The notes beneath the pieces were generated by a model. It was not told the DNA's origin. It ran no database searches and was given only the letters and a program-made list of their open reading frames with translations. 64,000 bases of DNA from Streptomyces scopuliridis RB72 (GTDB lineage: Bacteria > Actinomycetota > Actinomycetes > Streptomycetales > Streptomycetaceae), in NCBI RefSeq assembly GCF_000718095.1, contig NZ_JOEI01000029.1, positions 1-64,000 on the forward strand, written 5' to 3'. The position numbers were made by a program, and so were the translations under genes. This document shows, in pieces, positions 53,426-63,034 of this stretch. How positions within the stretch are numbered: the stretch's first letter is position 1; every line of letters begins with the position of its first letter.

Positions 53426-53456
53426 ACCGCCCCCGGGCAGAAGGAGCAAGATTCTC

Positions 53457-54458
53457 ATGCGCATAGGCATCATGGGGCTGGGCCGCATCGGCGCCTTCCA
53501 TGCGGAGACCCTCGCCGGGCTGGACGCGGTGGACTCCCTGGTGGTCACCGACCCGGTGGCCGCGGCCGTCGCCACGGCCACCGAACGCTTCGGGGCCACC
53601 GCCACCGACTCTCCCGAGGCCCTGCTCGCCGGCGGAGTCGACGGCGTCGTGATCGCCGCCGCGACCGACGCGCACCCCCACCTCATCCTCGCCGCCGTGA
53701 AGGCGAGCATCCCCGTCTTCTGTGAGAAGCCCGTGGCACGCGGGGTCGAGGAGAGCGTGGAGGTGCTGCGCGCGGTGGAGGGCAGTGGCGTCGAGGTGCA
53801 GATCGGCTACAACAGACGCTTCGACGCGGGCTGTGTGGCCGCACGCCGGGCCGTGATCAACGGTGAGCTCGGCGACCTGCACACCGTACGGTCCACCACC
53901 CTCGACCCCGCCCCGCCGCCGGCCGCCTACGTGGCCGTCTCCGGCGGCCTCTTCCGAGACTGCAGCGTGCACGACTTCGACATCGTGCGCTGGGTGACCG
54001 GCCGCGAGGTGGTCGAGGTCTACGCGACCGGTGGCAACCGCGGCGTGGAGTACATCCGTGAGGCGGGTGACGTCGACACCGCGTCCACCCTGCTCACCCT
54101 CGACGACGGCACCATCGCCGTCATCTCCAACTCCCGCCACAACGCCCGCGGTCACGACGTGCGCCTGGAACTGCACGGCATGAAGGACAGTATCGCCGTC
54201 GGCCTGGAGGACAAGCTGCCGCTGCGCTCCGTCGAACCGGGCGTCACCTTCCCGGCCGGGACGCCGCACATCTTCTTCATGGACCGCTTCGCCGCCGCCT
54301 ACCGCGCCGAACTCACCGCGTTCACCGAGGTCGTCGCCGGCACCCGCCCCTCCCCCTGCACGGTCGCGGACGCAATCGAGGCGAGCTGGATCGCCGAGGC
54401 CTGCACCCTGTCGCTCCATGAGCACCGGCCGGTACGACTCGACGAGGTGCGTACGTGA
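53457..54458 (+). CDS. iolG: Gfo/Idh/MocA dehydrogenase, myo-inositol 2-dehydrogenase-like
   Basis: A 333-residue NAD-dependent oxidoreductase. MRIGIMGLGRIGAFHAETLA is the Rossmann start, FCEKPVARGVEESV carries the conserved EKP lysine, and GGLFRDCSVHDFDIVRWVTG contains the aspartate-histidine active-site pair typical of inositol dehydrogenases. It would oxidise myo-inositol or a close relative to the 2-keto form. Preceded by an AGGAGC site. Its stop overlaps the start of a second Gfo/Idh gene. Other polyol specificities in this family are possible. Confidence 0.85.
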   Translation: MRIGIMGLGRIGAFHAETLAGLDAVDSLVVTDPVAAAVATATERFGATATDSPEALLAGGVDGVVIAAATDAHPHLILAAVKASIPVFCEKPVARGVEESVEVLRAVEGSGVEVQIGYNRRFDAGCVAARRAVINGELGDLHTVRSTTLDPAPPPAAYVAVSGGLFRDCSVHDFDIVRWVTGREVVEVYATGGNRGVEYIREAGDVDTASTLLTLDDGTIAVISNSRHNARGHDVRLELHGMKDSIAVGLEDKLPLRSVEPGVTFPAGTPHIFFMDRFAAAYRAELTAFTEVVAGTRPSPCTVADAIEASWIAEACTLSLHEHRPVRLDEVRT

Positions 54459-55477
54459 TGACGGACGACCCGCTGCGGATCGGCGTCCTGGGCGCGGCCC
54501 GGATCGCCGAGCTGTCGATCGTGGGGCCGGCCCGTGCGGGCGGCCACCGCCTCGTCGCGGTGGCCGCCCGCGACCGGGACCGGGCCGAGGCCTTCGCCGC
54601 CACGCACGGCGTGGAGCGGTTGGCTGACTCCTACGCCGACCTCGTAGCCGACCCGGAGATCGAGGTCGTCTACAACCCGTTGGCCAATGGTCTGCACGGG
54701 CCGTGGAACCTGGCCGCCCTCCAGGCCGGCAAGCACGTCCTCACCGAGAAGCCGTCCGCGAGCAACGCGGCCGAGGCGGCCGAGGTCCACGAGGCCGCCG
54801 CCAAGGCGGGCACGGTATTCATGGAGGGCTTCCACTATCTGTTCCACCCGGTCACCCGGCGCCTGCACGAGCTGCTGAGCAGCGGGGAGTTGGGCGACCT
54901 CCGGCACGTCGAGACCATGGTCGCCATGCCCGCACCGCCGGACAGCGACATACGGTGGTCGCTCCCGCTGGCGGGCGGTGCGCTGATGGACCTCGGGTGC
55001 TACAGCCTGCACGCCCAGCGCATGCTCGCGCCCTGGGCAGGTGGGGCGCCCCGGCTGGTCGCCGCGCGCGGCGGCGAGAGGGCGGAGGCCGCGGGAGTTG
55101 ACGAGTGGCTGAACGCCGATCTGGAGTTCCCGGGCGGCGCCACGGGCACCGCCCGCTCCCACATGGCCCACCACACGTGGCAGATGAGCTACCGCGTCGT
55201 GGGCTCGCGCGGCGAAGCCACGGCGGTGAACTTCGTACAGCCCCACCTGGACGACCGGGTCGTCGTACGTACGGCCGCCGGTGAGCGTACCGAGGAGCTC
55301 GGCCGCCGGTCCTCGTACACCTACCAACTCGGCGCCTTCGCCGCCCATTTGCGGCACGGTGTACCGCTGGCGCTGGACGCCGATGACGCCCTGACCACGA
55401 TGCGGCTCATCGACGACGCCTACCGGGCGGCCGGGTTCCCGGTCCGGCCGCGTACGGTCCTTCCGGCCACGGCATAA
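54455..55477 (+). CDS. Second Gfo/Idh/MocA-family oxidoreductase
   Basis: A 340-residue NAD(P)-dependent protein. [20 protein letters not shown] is the cofactor fold, [16 protein letters not shown] the EKP motif, and [20 protein letters not shown] the catalytic-helix region with tyrosine-x-x-histidine as in dihydrodiol or xylose dehydrogenases. It differs from IolG and probably acts on another carbon or another substrate. Either GTG 54455 or ATG 54458 may start it; both overlap the IolG stop. Last gene of the PhyH operon, followed by a strong hairpin. Confidence 0.87.
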   Translation: MMTDDPLRIGVLGAARIAELSIVGPARAGGHRLVAVAARDRDRAEAFAATHGVERLADSYADLVADPEIEVVYNPLANGLHGPWNLAALQAGKHVLTEKPSASNAAEAAEVHEAAAKAGTVFMEGFHYLFHPVTRRLHELLSSGELGDLRHVETMVAMPAPPDSDIRWSLPLAGGALMDLGCYSLHAQRMLAPWAGGAPRLVAARGGERAEAAGVDEWLNADLEFPGGATGTARSHMAHHTWQMSYRVVGSRGEATAVNFVQPHLDDRVVVRTAAGERTEELGRRSSYTYQLGAFAAHLRHGVPLALDADDALTTMRLIDDAYRAAGFPVRPRTVLPATA

Positions 55478-55493
55478 CGGGAGAAGAGCGAAC

Positions 55494-55530
55494 GGAAGAG
55501 GGCGGTACCGGACCGGTACCGCCCTCTTCC
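55494..55530. terminator. Bidirectional hairpin terminator
   Basis: GGAAGAGGGCGGTACCGG and CCGGTACCGCCCTCTTCC are exact complements separated by a single base, giving a very stable stem. It sits between the convergent PhyH operon and the ABC importer operon. Confidence 0.9.
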
Positions 55531-55582
55531 TCTGCCCGTGCTCGATGTCGGTGACCGCTGCGCTGTGAGGGTGCTGTGAGTG

Positions 55583-56482
55583 TCAGTTGGCCTTGGCTGC
55601 GCCGGCCTGAAGGGCATCCTCTTCGGGGAGTTCCTCCACGTCGACGCCCCGTACCTGCGCCAACTCGTGCTTGAGTGCGGTGAGTTCGGTGCCGCCGGCC
55701 ATGTGGTTGGTGAGCTCCTCCAGCGTGATCTCGCTGCGGGCGGCGGAGAGTTCCGTGGTGCCCAGGCGTAGGACGCTGAAGTGGTCGCCGACCATGTAGG
55801 CGTGGTGGGGGTTGTGGGTGATGAAGATGACGCCGAGGCCGCGCTCGCGGGCGGCGGCGATGTATTTGAGTACGACGCCGGACTGTTTGACGCCGAGGGC
55901 GGCGGTGGGCTCGTCCAGGATCAGCACGCGGGCGCCGAAGTGGACGGCGCGGGCGATGGCGACACACTGGCGCTGGCCGCCGGAGAGGGTGCCGATGGGC
56001 TGTTCGAGGTCGTCGAGGACGATGCCCATGTTGCGCAGCTCTTCGTCCGCTGTCTGTTTCATCTTCTCGATGTCGAGGCGGCGGATCGGCCAGGGGCCTC
56101 TGGTCATCTCGGAGCCGAGGAAGAAGTTGCGCCACACCGGCATCAGCGGGACGGTGGCGAGGTCCTGGTAGACGGTGGCGATGCCGCGGTCGAGGGCCTG
56201 GCGCGGGGTGGAGAAGCGCACCGGTTCGCCGTCGACGAGGAACTCGCCCTCGGTGTGCTGGTGCAGCCCTGAGATGATTTTGATGAGGGTGGACTTGCCG
56301 GCGCCGTTGTCACCGAGCACGCAGGTGACCTTGCCGGGGTGGACGGCGAGGTCCACGCCGTGCAGGGCACGGACGTTGCCGTACGACTTGCCCGCGTTCC
56401 GCAGTTCGACGATCGGGGCGTTCTTCCCGGGAGCGGCTTCGGTGAGGACCGCTCGGTGTGCGCCGGTTGCGTTGCTTGTCAT
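55583..56482 (-). CDS. Sugar ABC importer ATPase (single-cassette, ribose/inositol type)
   Basis: A 299-residue ATPase. Walker A is [15 protein letters not shown], the Q-loop follows in [15 protein letters not shown], the signature is [15 protein letters not shown], Walker [12 protein letters not shown] and the H-loop [11 protein letters not shown]. Usual RbsA-type ATPases hold two cassettes (about 500 residues); this one has one, as in FrcA-type fructose/inositol importers. The ATG at 56482 has GGAGG eight bases upstream. It is the third gene of the operon, five bases after the permease stop. Confidence 0.92.
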   Translation of the reverse strand: MTSNATGAHRAVLTEAAPGKNAPIVELRNAGKSYGNVRALHGVDLAVHPGKVTCVLGDNGAGKSTLIKIISGLHQHTEGEFLVDGEPVRFSTPRQALDRGIATVYQDLATVPLMPVWRNFFLGSEMTRGPWPIRRLDIEKMKQTADEELRNMGIVLDDLEQPIGTLSGGQRQCVAIARAVHFGARVLILDEPTAALGVKQSGVVLKYIAAARERGLGVIFITHNPHHAYMVGDHFSVLRLGTTELSAARSEITLEELTNHMAGGTELTALKHELAQVRGVDVEELPEEDALQAGAAKAN

Positions 56483-56487
56483 AGGGC

Positions 56488-57567
56488 TCACCTCCGGGTC
56501 GCTGTGCGCTGGACCCACTGATTGATGAGGACGGCGCCGAGGAGCATGACGCCGAGGAAGGCCTTGAACCAGTCGGGGTTCCAGCCGGCGTAGACGATGC
56601 CCTGGTTCACCATGCCGAACATGAACGCGCCGAATACCGGGCCGATCGCGGAGCCGGCGCCGCCCGTCAGCAGGCAGCCGCCGATCACCGCGGCGGAGAT
56701 GTAGATGAGCTCCTGGCCGACGCCCTCACCCGACTGCACGGTGTTGAACGAGAACAGCTGGTGCATGCCGACGAACCAGGCGCCGAAGCCGACCAGCATG
56801 AACAGCGAGATCTTGGTGAAGGCCACCGGCACACCGACAGCCCGCGCGGACTCCTTGTTCCCGCCGGCCGCGAAGATCCAGTTGCCGTACGTGGTGCGCA
56901 GCAGCACCCACGTGGCCAGCGTCGCGAAGACCAGCCACCACACGATGGTGATCTTGACCTGGACGCCGCCGACATCGAAGGACGAGGCGAAGATCTTCTT
57001 CGCCTGGTCGAAGCCGTCCATGGTGCTGATGTCGTCGGTCGCCACGTTGCCGGTGACCAGCTTGGTCACGGCGAGGTTGACGCCCTGCAGGATCAGGAAG
57101 GTGCCCAGGGTGATCAGGAAGCTGGGCAGCCCGGTCCTGACCACCAGCCAGCCGTTCAGGAAGCCGACCGCCAGCGACACCAGCAGCGCGGCGATCACAC
57201 CGACCCAGACGTTCATGGTCAGTTGATAGCTGAGCATGGCCGCGGTGAGCGCGGAGGTGATCACCGCGACGCCGGCCGACAGGTCGAACTCCCCGCCGAT
57301 CATCAGCAGCGCGACCGGCAGCGCCATGATCCCGATGGTCGACGACTGGTAGAGCACGGTCGCCATCGCACTGCCGTCACGGACCGTCGGCGCCGCGGCG
57401 AAGAAGAAGACGTACACCGCGAGGGCGCCGAGGAAGACGCCCACTTCGGGCCGGGCCAACAGCTGGACGGCCGGCGGCCGTTCGGAGGTTCGCCCGTCCT
57501 TCCGAGAGGCCGGCGGGGCCGGCGACGGGGAGCCCGTCGCCGGTGCCGTCGTCTGGGCCATGGTCAT
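56488..57567 (-). CDS. Sugar ABC importer permease (CUT2, ribose/inositol type)
   Basis: A 359-residue membrane protein with about nine or ten helices after a 35-residue polar N-terminus. [20 protein letters not shown] is the CUT2 permease motif, [20 protein letters not shown] follows, and [20 protein letters not shown] is the ATPase-facing loop. Translation starts inside the stop of the binding protein gene (TGATG), so the two are coupled. A carrier for a monosaccharide-sized substrate, plausibly the cyclitol degraded by the flanking operons. Confidence 0.92.
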   Translation of the reverse strand: MTMAQTTAPATGSPSPAPPASRKDGRTSERPPAVQLLARPEVGVFLGALAVYVFFFAAAPTVRDGSAMATVLYQSSTIGIMALPVALLMIGGEFDLSAGVAVITSALTAAMLSYQLTMNVWVGVIAALLVSLAVGFLNGWLVVRTGLPSFLITLGTFLILQGVNLAVTKLVTGNVATDDISTMDGFDQAKKIFASSFDVGGVQVKITIVWWLVFATLATWVLLRTTYGNWIFAAGGNKESARAVGVPVAFTKISLFMLVGFGAWFVGMHQLFSFNTVQSGEGVGQELIYISAAVIGGCLLTGGAGSAIGPVFGAFMFGMVNQGIVYAGWNPDWFKAFLGVMLLGAVLINQWVQRTATRR

Positions 57568-58586
57568 CACCGGGTTCCCTTCGCGGCGAACTCGGCGATC
57601 TTGTCGACGTTGGTCTTGTCGACGAAGGCCGGGCCGGTCAGCACGGGTGCCTCGCCGCCGCCGCTGTAGTTGCCGTTCGTCTTGTAGAGCCACAGGGAGT
57701 CGACCGCCAGGTATCCCTGGAGGTAGGGCTGCTGGTCGACGGCCCACTGGATCTTGCCGGACTTGATGGCGCCGACCGCGTCCTTGTTGAGGTCGAACGT
57801 GGCGAGCTCGGCCTTGCCGCCGGCGTCGGCGATGGACTGGATGGCGGTCATCGCGAACGGGGCGCCGAGCGTCGTCACATAGTCGATGGAGCTGTCCTGC
57901 TTGAGCTTGGCGGTGATCGTCGACTTCACCGACGGCATGTCGGTGCCGTTGACGTAGAGGATGTCGGTCCTGCCCTGGAACGTCTTCTTCACGCCCGCAC
58001 AACGGGCCTCCAGGGCCACGTGCCCCTGTTCCATGATCACGCAGGCGGTGTGTTTGGCGCCGGCCTCGTTGAGCCTGCGGCCGAACGCCTCGCCGGCGAT
58101 GCTCTCGTCCTGGCCGAAGTATGCGAGTAGGCCCTGCTTCTTCCAGTCCCGCACACCGGTGTTGAAGCCGACGACAGGGATACCGGCCTGCTCGGCCTGG
58201 GCGACCACGGCCTTCATGGCGTCCGGCTTGGCGAGAGTGACAGCGATGCCGTCGACCTTCTGGTCGACGGCGTTCTGGACCAGGTTCGACTGGTTGGGGC
58301 CGCTGGGGTCACTGGAGTAGACGAGCTTGACGTTGTCCTTGGCCGCGGCGGCCTGGGCACCCTTGCGGATCGTGTCCCAGAACGTGTCGCCCGGGGCGCC
58401 GTGGGTGATCATCGCGACCGTCATACGGGGAGTGCCGGCCTTGCCGGCCGAGACCTCGTTCCCGCTCTCTTCGGCCTTCTTGCCTCCGGAGCCGCTGGAG
58501 CATCCGGCGACGAGCAGTACGGCGGCTGCCGCCGCTGCGACAACAGGGACGATTCCGCGGGAGCGGTGATGAGACGAACGGTCCAT
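57567..58586 (-). CDS. Sugar/cyclitol-binding lipoprotein of the CUT2 importer
   Basis: A 339-residue receptor with a lipoprotein signal (AAAAAVLLVAGCSSGSG). It folds as a ribose-binding-type periplasmic protein: MTVAMITHGAPGDTFWDTIR at the start, VDGIAVTLAKPDAMKAVVAQ, then IPVVGFNTG, and near the C-terminus WAVDQQPYLQGYLAVDSLWL. It captures the substrate outside the membrane and opens the three-gene importer operon. The 400 bases before it, up to a terminator, should contain its promoter. Confidence 0.92.
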   Translation of the reverse strand: MDRSSHHRSRGIVPVVAAAAAAVLLVAGCSSGSGGKKAEESGNEVSAGKAGTPRMTVAMITHGAPGDTFWDTIRKGAQAAAAKDNVKLVYSSDPSGPNQSNLVQNAVDQKVDGIAVTLAKPDAMKAVVAQAEQAGIPVVGFNTGVRDWKKQGLLAYFGQDESIAGEAFGRRLNEAGAKHTACVIMEQGHVALEARCAGVKKTFQGRTDILYVNGTDMPSVKSTITAKLKQDSSIDYVTTLGAPFAMTAIQSIADAGGKAELATFDLNKDAVGAIKSGKIQWAVDQQPYLQGYLAVDSLWLYKTNGNYSGGGEAPVLTGPAFVDKTNVDKIAEFAAKGTR

Positions 58587-58934
58587 CTTTCCAGCACCTC
58601 ACTGTGCGACAGGGGAAAGGGAGAAGCAGTTGATCGAGCGAATGCTCCGGATCACATGCCGTTAACACGGCTGTTGCGTATGACGAGATAGAACCGTCAC
58701 GCCACCCTGAGGTCAACGTTTGTAAAGACATCATTTATCCATCAGGGCAAGATGTCAGGACAATTGCTTTCCCCGCGCCTTCCTGATCGCGACGGGAGAC
58801 GTCTGCCCGCACGCAGGAGAGCCACGAATGAACGATCGCATTGATGTAATAACCACGGGCCGGCCGGGAGTCGACATATATCCGCCGCAGACCGGTGTTC
58901 CCTTGGGGAGCCGATCTCCACCGGGAGAAGGGAA
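58587..58934. other. Promoter region of the CUT2 importer
   Basis: About 350 bases without a gene, with a marked drop in GC around 58700-58860 (for example TTTGTAAAGACATCATTTAT and TTGATGTAATAACC). This must hold the importer promoter. TCAACGTTTGTA near 58711 has a CG-centred, LacI-like core but is too short to call. Confidence 0.5.
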
Positions 58935-58980
58935 ACAGGGGTGGTGAGGACGACCGTGGTTTCGTCCCCACCACCCCTGT
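58935..58980. terminator. Hairpin terminator of the inositol-like operon
   Basis: ACAGGGGTGGTGAGGACGA pairs with TCGTCCCCACCACCCCTGT with one mismatch around an eight-base loop, ending six bases before the IolI-like stop codon at 58986. It separates the catabolic operon from the importer operon. Confidence 0.85.
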
Positions 58981-58985
58981 GGCAT

Positions 58986-59834
58986 TTACTTCAGCAGCGC
59001 CGCGGCACTCCGGTACGCCGCCGCGGCGGCCTCCCGCACCGGCAGCGCACGGTGCGTGTCGGAGAGGATCTCCACACCCCAGGGGCCGTGCCAGCCGGCC
59101 GTACGGAGCGCGGTGATGATCCCCGGGAGGTCGAAAGAGCCCTCGCCGCACAGGCGACGGCGCCGGACGGTGTCCTCGAAAAGAGTGCCGATGACCTGGC
59201 TGTCGGCGTCGTTGAGCTCCACGCCCACGATCCGCGACCCCGGTACGTCCGCCAGGTCGGCGGGTGGGGTGTGGGCGCGCTCGGTGTGCCAGACGTCGAT
59301 GATGAGGCCGCCCGCCGGGTGTCCGGCGGCCTCGACGAGCCGGAGTCCGTCGTGCACGGTCTTGAGGTTGGACCAGGGCAGGAACTCGATCCCGAGCCGG
59401 GCGCCCACACCGTCGGCCTGCGCCGCCAGCGTGGCGAACTCCTTGGCCCAGGCGTCGAGGTCCCAGGGCTCGTCCGCCACGTCGGGTCCGATCTTGAGGG
59501 TGCGTGCGCCAAGTGCCTCGGCGGCCCTCAGGAGTTCGCCGCGGACGGCGTCCGACGCGGTCCGCCGGGGCCCGTCGGTCCACCAGTCGGTCAGGAGCTC
59601 CAACTCGATGTGGCCGATTCCGTTGTCCTCGAAGAGGGACCGGATGCCGGCGAGCCCGTACTCGCGCTCGGCCTCCACCAGATCCGCGTACAGCAGCCCG
59701 AAGCCCTTGAATCCGGCGTCGCCCGCCGCTTCCGCCCGTTCCCGCAGGCTCAGCGGACTGCGTTGGTCATCCTGGTCGGGAGCGGTGTCGCCCGCGGTGG
59801 TCCAGCACGTGGCCAGAAATTCGTCAGCGGTCAT
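58986..59834 (-). CDS. Sugar phosphate isomerase/epimerase family protein (IolI-like)
   Basis: A 282-residue xylose-isomerase-like TIM-barrel protein. AGFKGFGLLYADLVEAEREY, TLKIGPDVADEPWDLDAWAK, LGIEFLPWSNLKTVHDGLRL and GGLIIDVWHTERAHTPPADL carry the glutamate, aspartate and histidine metal ligands, and VELNDADSQ with a late glutamate completes the set. Such proteins isomerise or epimerise keto-inositols or keto-sugars. It lies 146 bases after the IolE-like gene and is probably the last gene of that operon, ending at a strong hairpin. Exact reaction unknown. Confidence 0.82.
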   Translation of the reverse strand: MTADEFLATCWTTAGDTAPDQDDQRSPLSLRERAEAAGDAGFKGFGLLYADLVEAEREYGLAGIRSLFEDNGIGHIELELLTDWWTDGPRRTASDAVRGELLRAAEALGARTLKIGPDVADEPWDLDAWAKEFATLAAQADGVGARLGIEFLPWSNLKTVHDGLRLVEAAGHPAGGLIIDVWHTERAHTPPADLADVPGSRIVGVELNDADSQVIGTLFEDTVRRRRLCGEGSFDLPGIITALRTAGWHGPWGVEILSDTHRALPVREAAAAAYRSAAALLK

Positions 59835-59980
59835 TTCTGTTTCCTGGATTCCTCATGTTCGGAGAAGATGCCGGATGTTCGGAAAGGAAGCCGGCGCGCG
59901 ACGAATGGCAATTACAGGAAGAGGCGGTGTGCCGGTCAATCCCTCGGAAGACATCAAAGACACATCAGTCCTGTATACGG

Positions 59981-60868
59981 CTACGCGACACCGCGCAGCA
60001 CCGCGCGCAGATGCTCGGCGCCGGCCCACACATCCTCGGCCGGCCCCTTTTCCTTGGGTTCCTCGGTCAGGATGGTGTCCTGTTCCAGGACGTACCAGCC
60101 GTCGTAGCCACGTGCGTTGAGGTGGGTGACGATGGCCTCGACGTCCACGTCTCCCGTGCCCAGCGGGCGGTACATGCCCTTGCGCACGGCCTCGGTGTAG
60201 CTGAGGCGCCCGGACTGGACCTTGGCGGCGAGGGAGGCGTCCACGTCCTTCATATGGGTGTGGGCGATGCGCTCGGGCGCCTGGCGGGTGAGCTCGGCCG
60301 GGTCGGTGCCGCCGATGAGCAGGTGCCCGGTGTCGAGGCAGAGCGAGATCGCCGAGTGCTCCAGGACGCGGCGGACCTCGTCGCCGTTCTCGATCATCGT
60401 GCCGACGTGCGGGTGCAGGACGGCGCGTACGCCGCGTTCGGCGGCCAGCGCGGTCAGCCGGTCGAGGTGGGACAGCAGCAGCTTCCAGCCGTCCGCGTCG
60501 AGTTCGGGGCGGGAGTCGTAGCCGTCCTGGCCTGTGACGGCCGACAGGACGAGGACTTCCGCGTTCGAGGCGGCATAGCTCTCCAGGAGCTGTTCCGCCT
60601 CGGGCAGCGGGTTGTGTCCGGGCGCGTGCAGCAGCAGCGGGGTGAAGCCGCCGACCGCGTGGAGGTCGTGGTGGGCGAGGACCTGGGCCATGGCGTCCGG
60701 CTCGCCGGGCAGGAAGCCTTCGGGGCCGATCTCGGTGGCGGCCAGACCGACTTCGCGCATCTCGTTCAGCACCCGTTCGGGCGTCAACTGGTAGCCCCAG
60801 CCGGGGACTTCACACACGCCCCAGGAGATGGGAGCGCCGGCGATCCTGTTCAAGGGTGACGTGGTCAT
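59981..60868 (-). CDS. iolE: IolE-like 2-keto-myo-inositol dehydratase
   Basis: A 295-residue TIM-barrel protein. The N-terminus GAPISWGVCEVPGWGYQL is the diagnostic opening of inosose dehydratases, followed by LAATEIGPEGFLPGEPDAMA. AVLHPHVGTMIENGDEV, SLCLDTGHLLIGGTDPAEL and AHTHMKDVDASLAAKVQSGR supply metal ligands, and WYVLEQDT the last glutamate. It dehydrates 2-keto-inositol to the trihydroxycyclohexane-dione, the substrate of IolD at the right edge. Its start overlaps the stop of the hydroxyacid dehydrogenase gene by four bases. Confidence 0.88.
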   Translation of the reverse strand: MTTSPLNRIAGAPISWGVCEVPGWGYQLTPERVLNEMREVGLAATEIGPEGFLPGEPDAMAQVLAHHDLHAVGGFTPLLLHAPGHNPLPEAEQLLESYAASNAEVLVLSAVTGQDGYDSRPELDADGWKLLLSHLDRLTALAAERGVRAVLHPHVGTMIENGDEVRRVLEHSAISLCLDTGHLLIGGTDPAELTRQAPERIAHTHMKDVDASLAAKVQSGRLSYTEAVRKGMYRPLGTGDVDVEAIVTHLNARGYDGWYVLEQDTILTEEPKEKGPAEDVWAGAEHLRAVLRGVA

Positions 60869-61812
60869 GCCGTGGCCTTTCGGTGGTTCCAGTCGGGGTT
60901 GGCGACCGCGGCCGGCTGACGGTCCGCGAGGACGTCCGCGACACCGCGGGCGGCGTCGACGAAGGTCAGAGTCATCGCCCGGTGCGTCATACCCATCACA
61001 TGCGGGGTGAGGACGACGCCGGGGTGGTCGAACAGCGGATGGTGACGGGCCGGCTCGGGGTCGAACACGTCCAGTCCGACGCCCGACAGCCGGCCCGACT
61101 CCAGGGCGGCCAGGGTGGCGTCCGGGTCGAGCAGGCCACCCCGGCCGCAGTTGATCAGGATCGCTCCCGGCTTGACGCCGGCCAGCAGCCGCTCGTTCAC
61201 GAGGTGCCGGGTGCCCTCGGCGAGCGGCGTGTGCAGGGTGAGCACATCGCTCGACGCGGCCAGTTCACCGAGGCCTTCGCAGGCGAACTCGGACGGCGGA
61301 GGGCTGAACGGGTCGTACGCGAGCGTCCGCATCCCGAAGGCGACGGCGAGTTCGCCCACCCGGCGGCCGATACGGCCGTAGCCGACGATCCCGAGGGTGG
61401 CGCCGTCCAGGTCGCCGACCGGTACGGCGGTTCGCTCGGCCCAGCGGCCGTCCCGTACCAGGTCGGTCAGCGATCTCAGCCGCTTGGTCAGGTGCAGGGC
61501 CATGGCGAAGACGCCCTCGGCCACGGCCCGGCCGCCGCTGTTGGGGGTGATGACCACGGGGATACCACGGGCGGAGGCCGCCGCCACGTCGACCAGGTCC
61601 ACGCCGACACCGGTACGGGCGATGACCCGCAGCCGTGGCGCCCGCCGAAGGAAGTCCTCGTCCACCCGCCGGTCGGCGCGGACGATGGCGCCCTCGGCGA
61701 CCGCGAACTCATCGGGCGTGGGATCGGTGACGAACGTGACCCCCTCACCGAGGACGGGACCCACCGTGTCGGCGTCGACAGGGCCGAGGGCCACGACGAC
61801 ATGCTTGGACAT
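60865..61812 (-). CDS. D-isomer-specific 2-hydroxyacid dehydrogenase
   Basis: A 315-residue NAD(P)-dependent enzyme. LGIVGYGRIGRRVGELAVAF is the cofactor loop; the arginine, glutamate and histidine of the catalytic triad lie in INCGRGGLLDPDATLAAL, DVFDPEPARHHPL and LTPHVMGMTHRA. It resembles phosphoglycerate-dehydrogenase-like enzymes lacking regulatory domains. It lies four bases after the Gfo/Idh gene and overlaps the IolE-like gene, so it belongs to the same operon. It may reduce a keto-acid (for example tartronate semialdehyde or hydroxypyruvate type) made by the aldolase; that is inference. Confidence 0.88.
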   Translation of the reverse strand: MSKHVVVALGPVDADTVGPVLGEGVTFVTDPTPDEFAVAEGAIVRADRRVDEDFLRRAPRLRVIARTGVGVDLVDVAAASARGIPVVITPNSGGRAVAEGVFAMALHLTKRLRSLTDLVRDGRWAERTAVPVGDLDGATLGIVGYGRIGRRVGELAVAFGMRTLAYDPFSPPPSEFACEGLGELAASSDVLTLHTPLAEGTRHLVNERLLAGVKPGAILINCGRGGLLDPDATLAALESGRLSGVGLDVFDPEPARHHPLFDHPGVVLTPHVMGMTHRAMTLTFVDAARGVADVLADRQPAAVANPDWNHRKATA

Positions 61813-61816
61813 ACGA

Positions 61817-63034
61817 TCAACTCCCCACCGGATGCCCGAAGTTCGCCCCCGATACCTCGGGCACCGGCTGCCAGGAGCCGCTCGCCGCGGAGGCCGCTGC
61901 CGCCGCGATCACCTCGGCGACGGCGTGCGCGTCCTCGATCGTCGAGTTGAGGTGCTCGATGCCGGCCACGGCGGCCAGGAACTTCTTGGCCTCGATCACC
62001 TTGAGGTCGTCGTAGCCCATGCTGTTGCCGGGGCCGGGCTGGAAATGGGCGTAGTCGCCCAGATGGCCGTTGCCGAGCACGGTGGTGTAGCCCTGGTGGG
62101 GGCCGCCGCGGTCGAGGGCGACGCGCAGCTCGTTCATCCGCTCGAAGTTCCAGGCGACCGAGCCGTCGGTGCCGTAGATCTCGAAGCCGATGCCGCACTG
62201 CGGGCCGACGATCACGCGGGACGCCTCCAGGGTGCCGACGGCACCGCCCTGGAAGCGGACCAGTGCGGCGCTGTAGTCGTCGTTCTCCACGGCCGCCATC
62301 TCGCCGTCCTCGATCACCGCGAAGTGCGTGCCCGAGCCCATGGGCAGGACCGGACGCTCGGTGTAGACGGTGCTGGTGAGCGCGGAGACCTCGTCGATCG
62401 GGGCCACGACGTAGCTGACCAGGTCCACCACGTGACTCAGCAGGTCGCCCAGCGCGCCGTGCCCGGCCAGGTCCCGCTTGAAGCGCCAGGACAGGGCGCC
62501 CTTGGGCTCGGAGGCGTAGCCGGAGAAGAAGGTGGCGCGCACGTTGGTGATGCGGCCCAGCCTCCCCTCGGCGATCAGCTGCCGGGCCCGCTCGACGGCG
62601 GGGGCGTGCCGGTAGTTGTAGCCGATGGAGGTGACGACTCCCGCCGCGCGGGCCGCGGCGGCGACCTCGGCGGTCTCCTCGGCACCGCGCCCGACGGGCT
62701 TCTCGATCCAGAACGGCTTGCCGGCCTTGGCGGCGGCGATGCCGATCTCGTGGTGGAGGAGGTTGGGCGCGCAGATCGAGACGACCTCGACGTCCGGGTC
62801 GTCGAGGACGGCGCGGTAGTCGGTGCCGGCCTTCGCGTAGCCGAGGACGTCACGAGCATAGGCCGCGCGGTCCTCGGCCGTGTCGGCGGCGTGCACGAGG
62901 CGGGGTCTGATGCCCAGCTCGGGGTAGACGGACGGCAGGGCCTGATAGGCGCGGCTGTGGAGCTTGCCCATCCAGCCGACGCTGATCAGTCCGACGCCGA
63001 TCTCGCGTGCGGCGCCCGGAGTGGTGGTGGTCAT
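61817..63034 (-). CDS. Gfo/Idh/MocA-family dehydrogenase (inositol/sugar type)
   Basis: A 405-residue oxidoreductase. VGLISVGWMGKLHSRAYQAL is the Rossmann fold, FWIEKPVGRGAEETAEVAAA the EKP motif, and GALGDLLSHVVDLVSYVVAP contains the aspartate and histidine of the active site. A long C-terminal part (HFQPGPGNSMGYDDLKVIEA) marks a subgroup often found in inositol and rhizopine clusters. The ATG at 63034 overlaps the aldolase stop by four bases; a much longer open frame upstream overlaps that gene and is rejected. Confidence 0.88.
   Translation of the reverse strand: MTTTTPGAAREIGVGLISVGWMGKLHSRAYQALPSVYPELGIRPRLVHAADTAEDRAAYARDVLGYAKAGTDYRAVLDDPDVEVVSICAPNLLHHEIGIAAAKAGKPFWIEKPVGRGAEETAEVAAAARAAGVVTSIGYNYRHAPAVERARQLIAEGRLGRITNVRATFFSGYASEPKGALSWRFKRDLAGHGALGDLLSHVVDLVSYVVAPIDEVSALTSTVYTERPVLPMGSGTHFAVIEDGEMAAVENDDYSAALVRFQGGAVGTLEASRVIVGPQCGIGFEIYGTDGSVAWNFERMNELRVALDRGGPHQGYTTVLGNGHLGDYAHFQPGPGNSMGYDDLKVIEAKKFLAAVAGIEHLNSTIEDAHAVAEVIAAAAASAASGSWQPVPEVSGANFGHPVGS

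Noticed and set aside
51391..58848. Shared octamer TTGATGTA upstream of the second LacI gene (51391) and in the importer promoter region (58841)
   Set aside because: Eight bases only, different neighbouring bases and no symmetry; too weak to call an operator.
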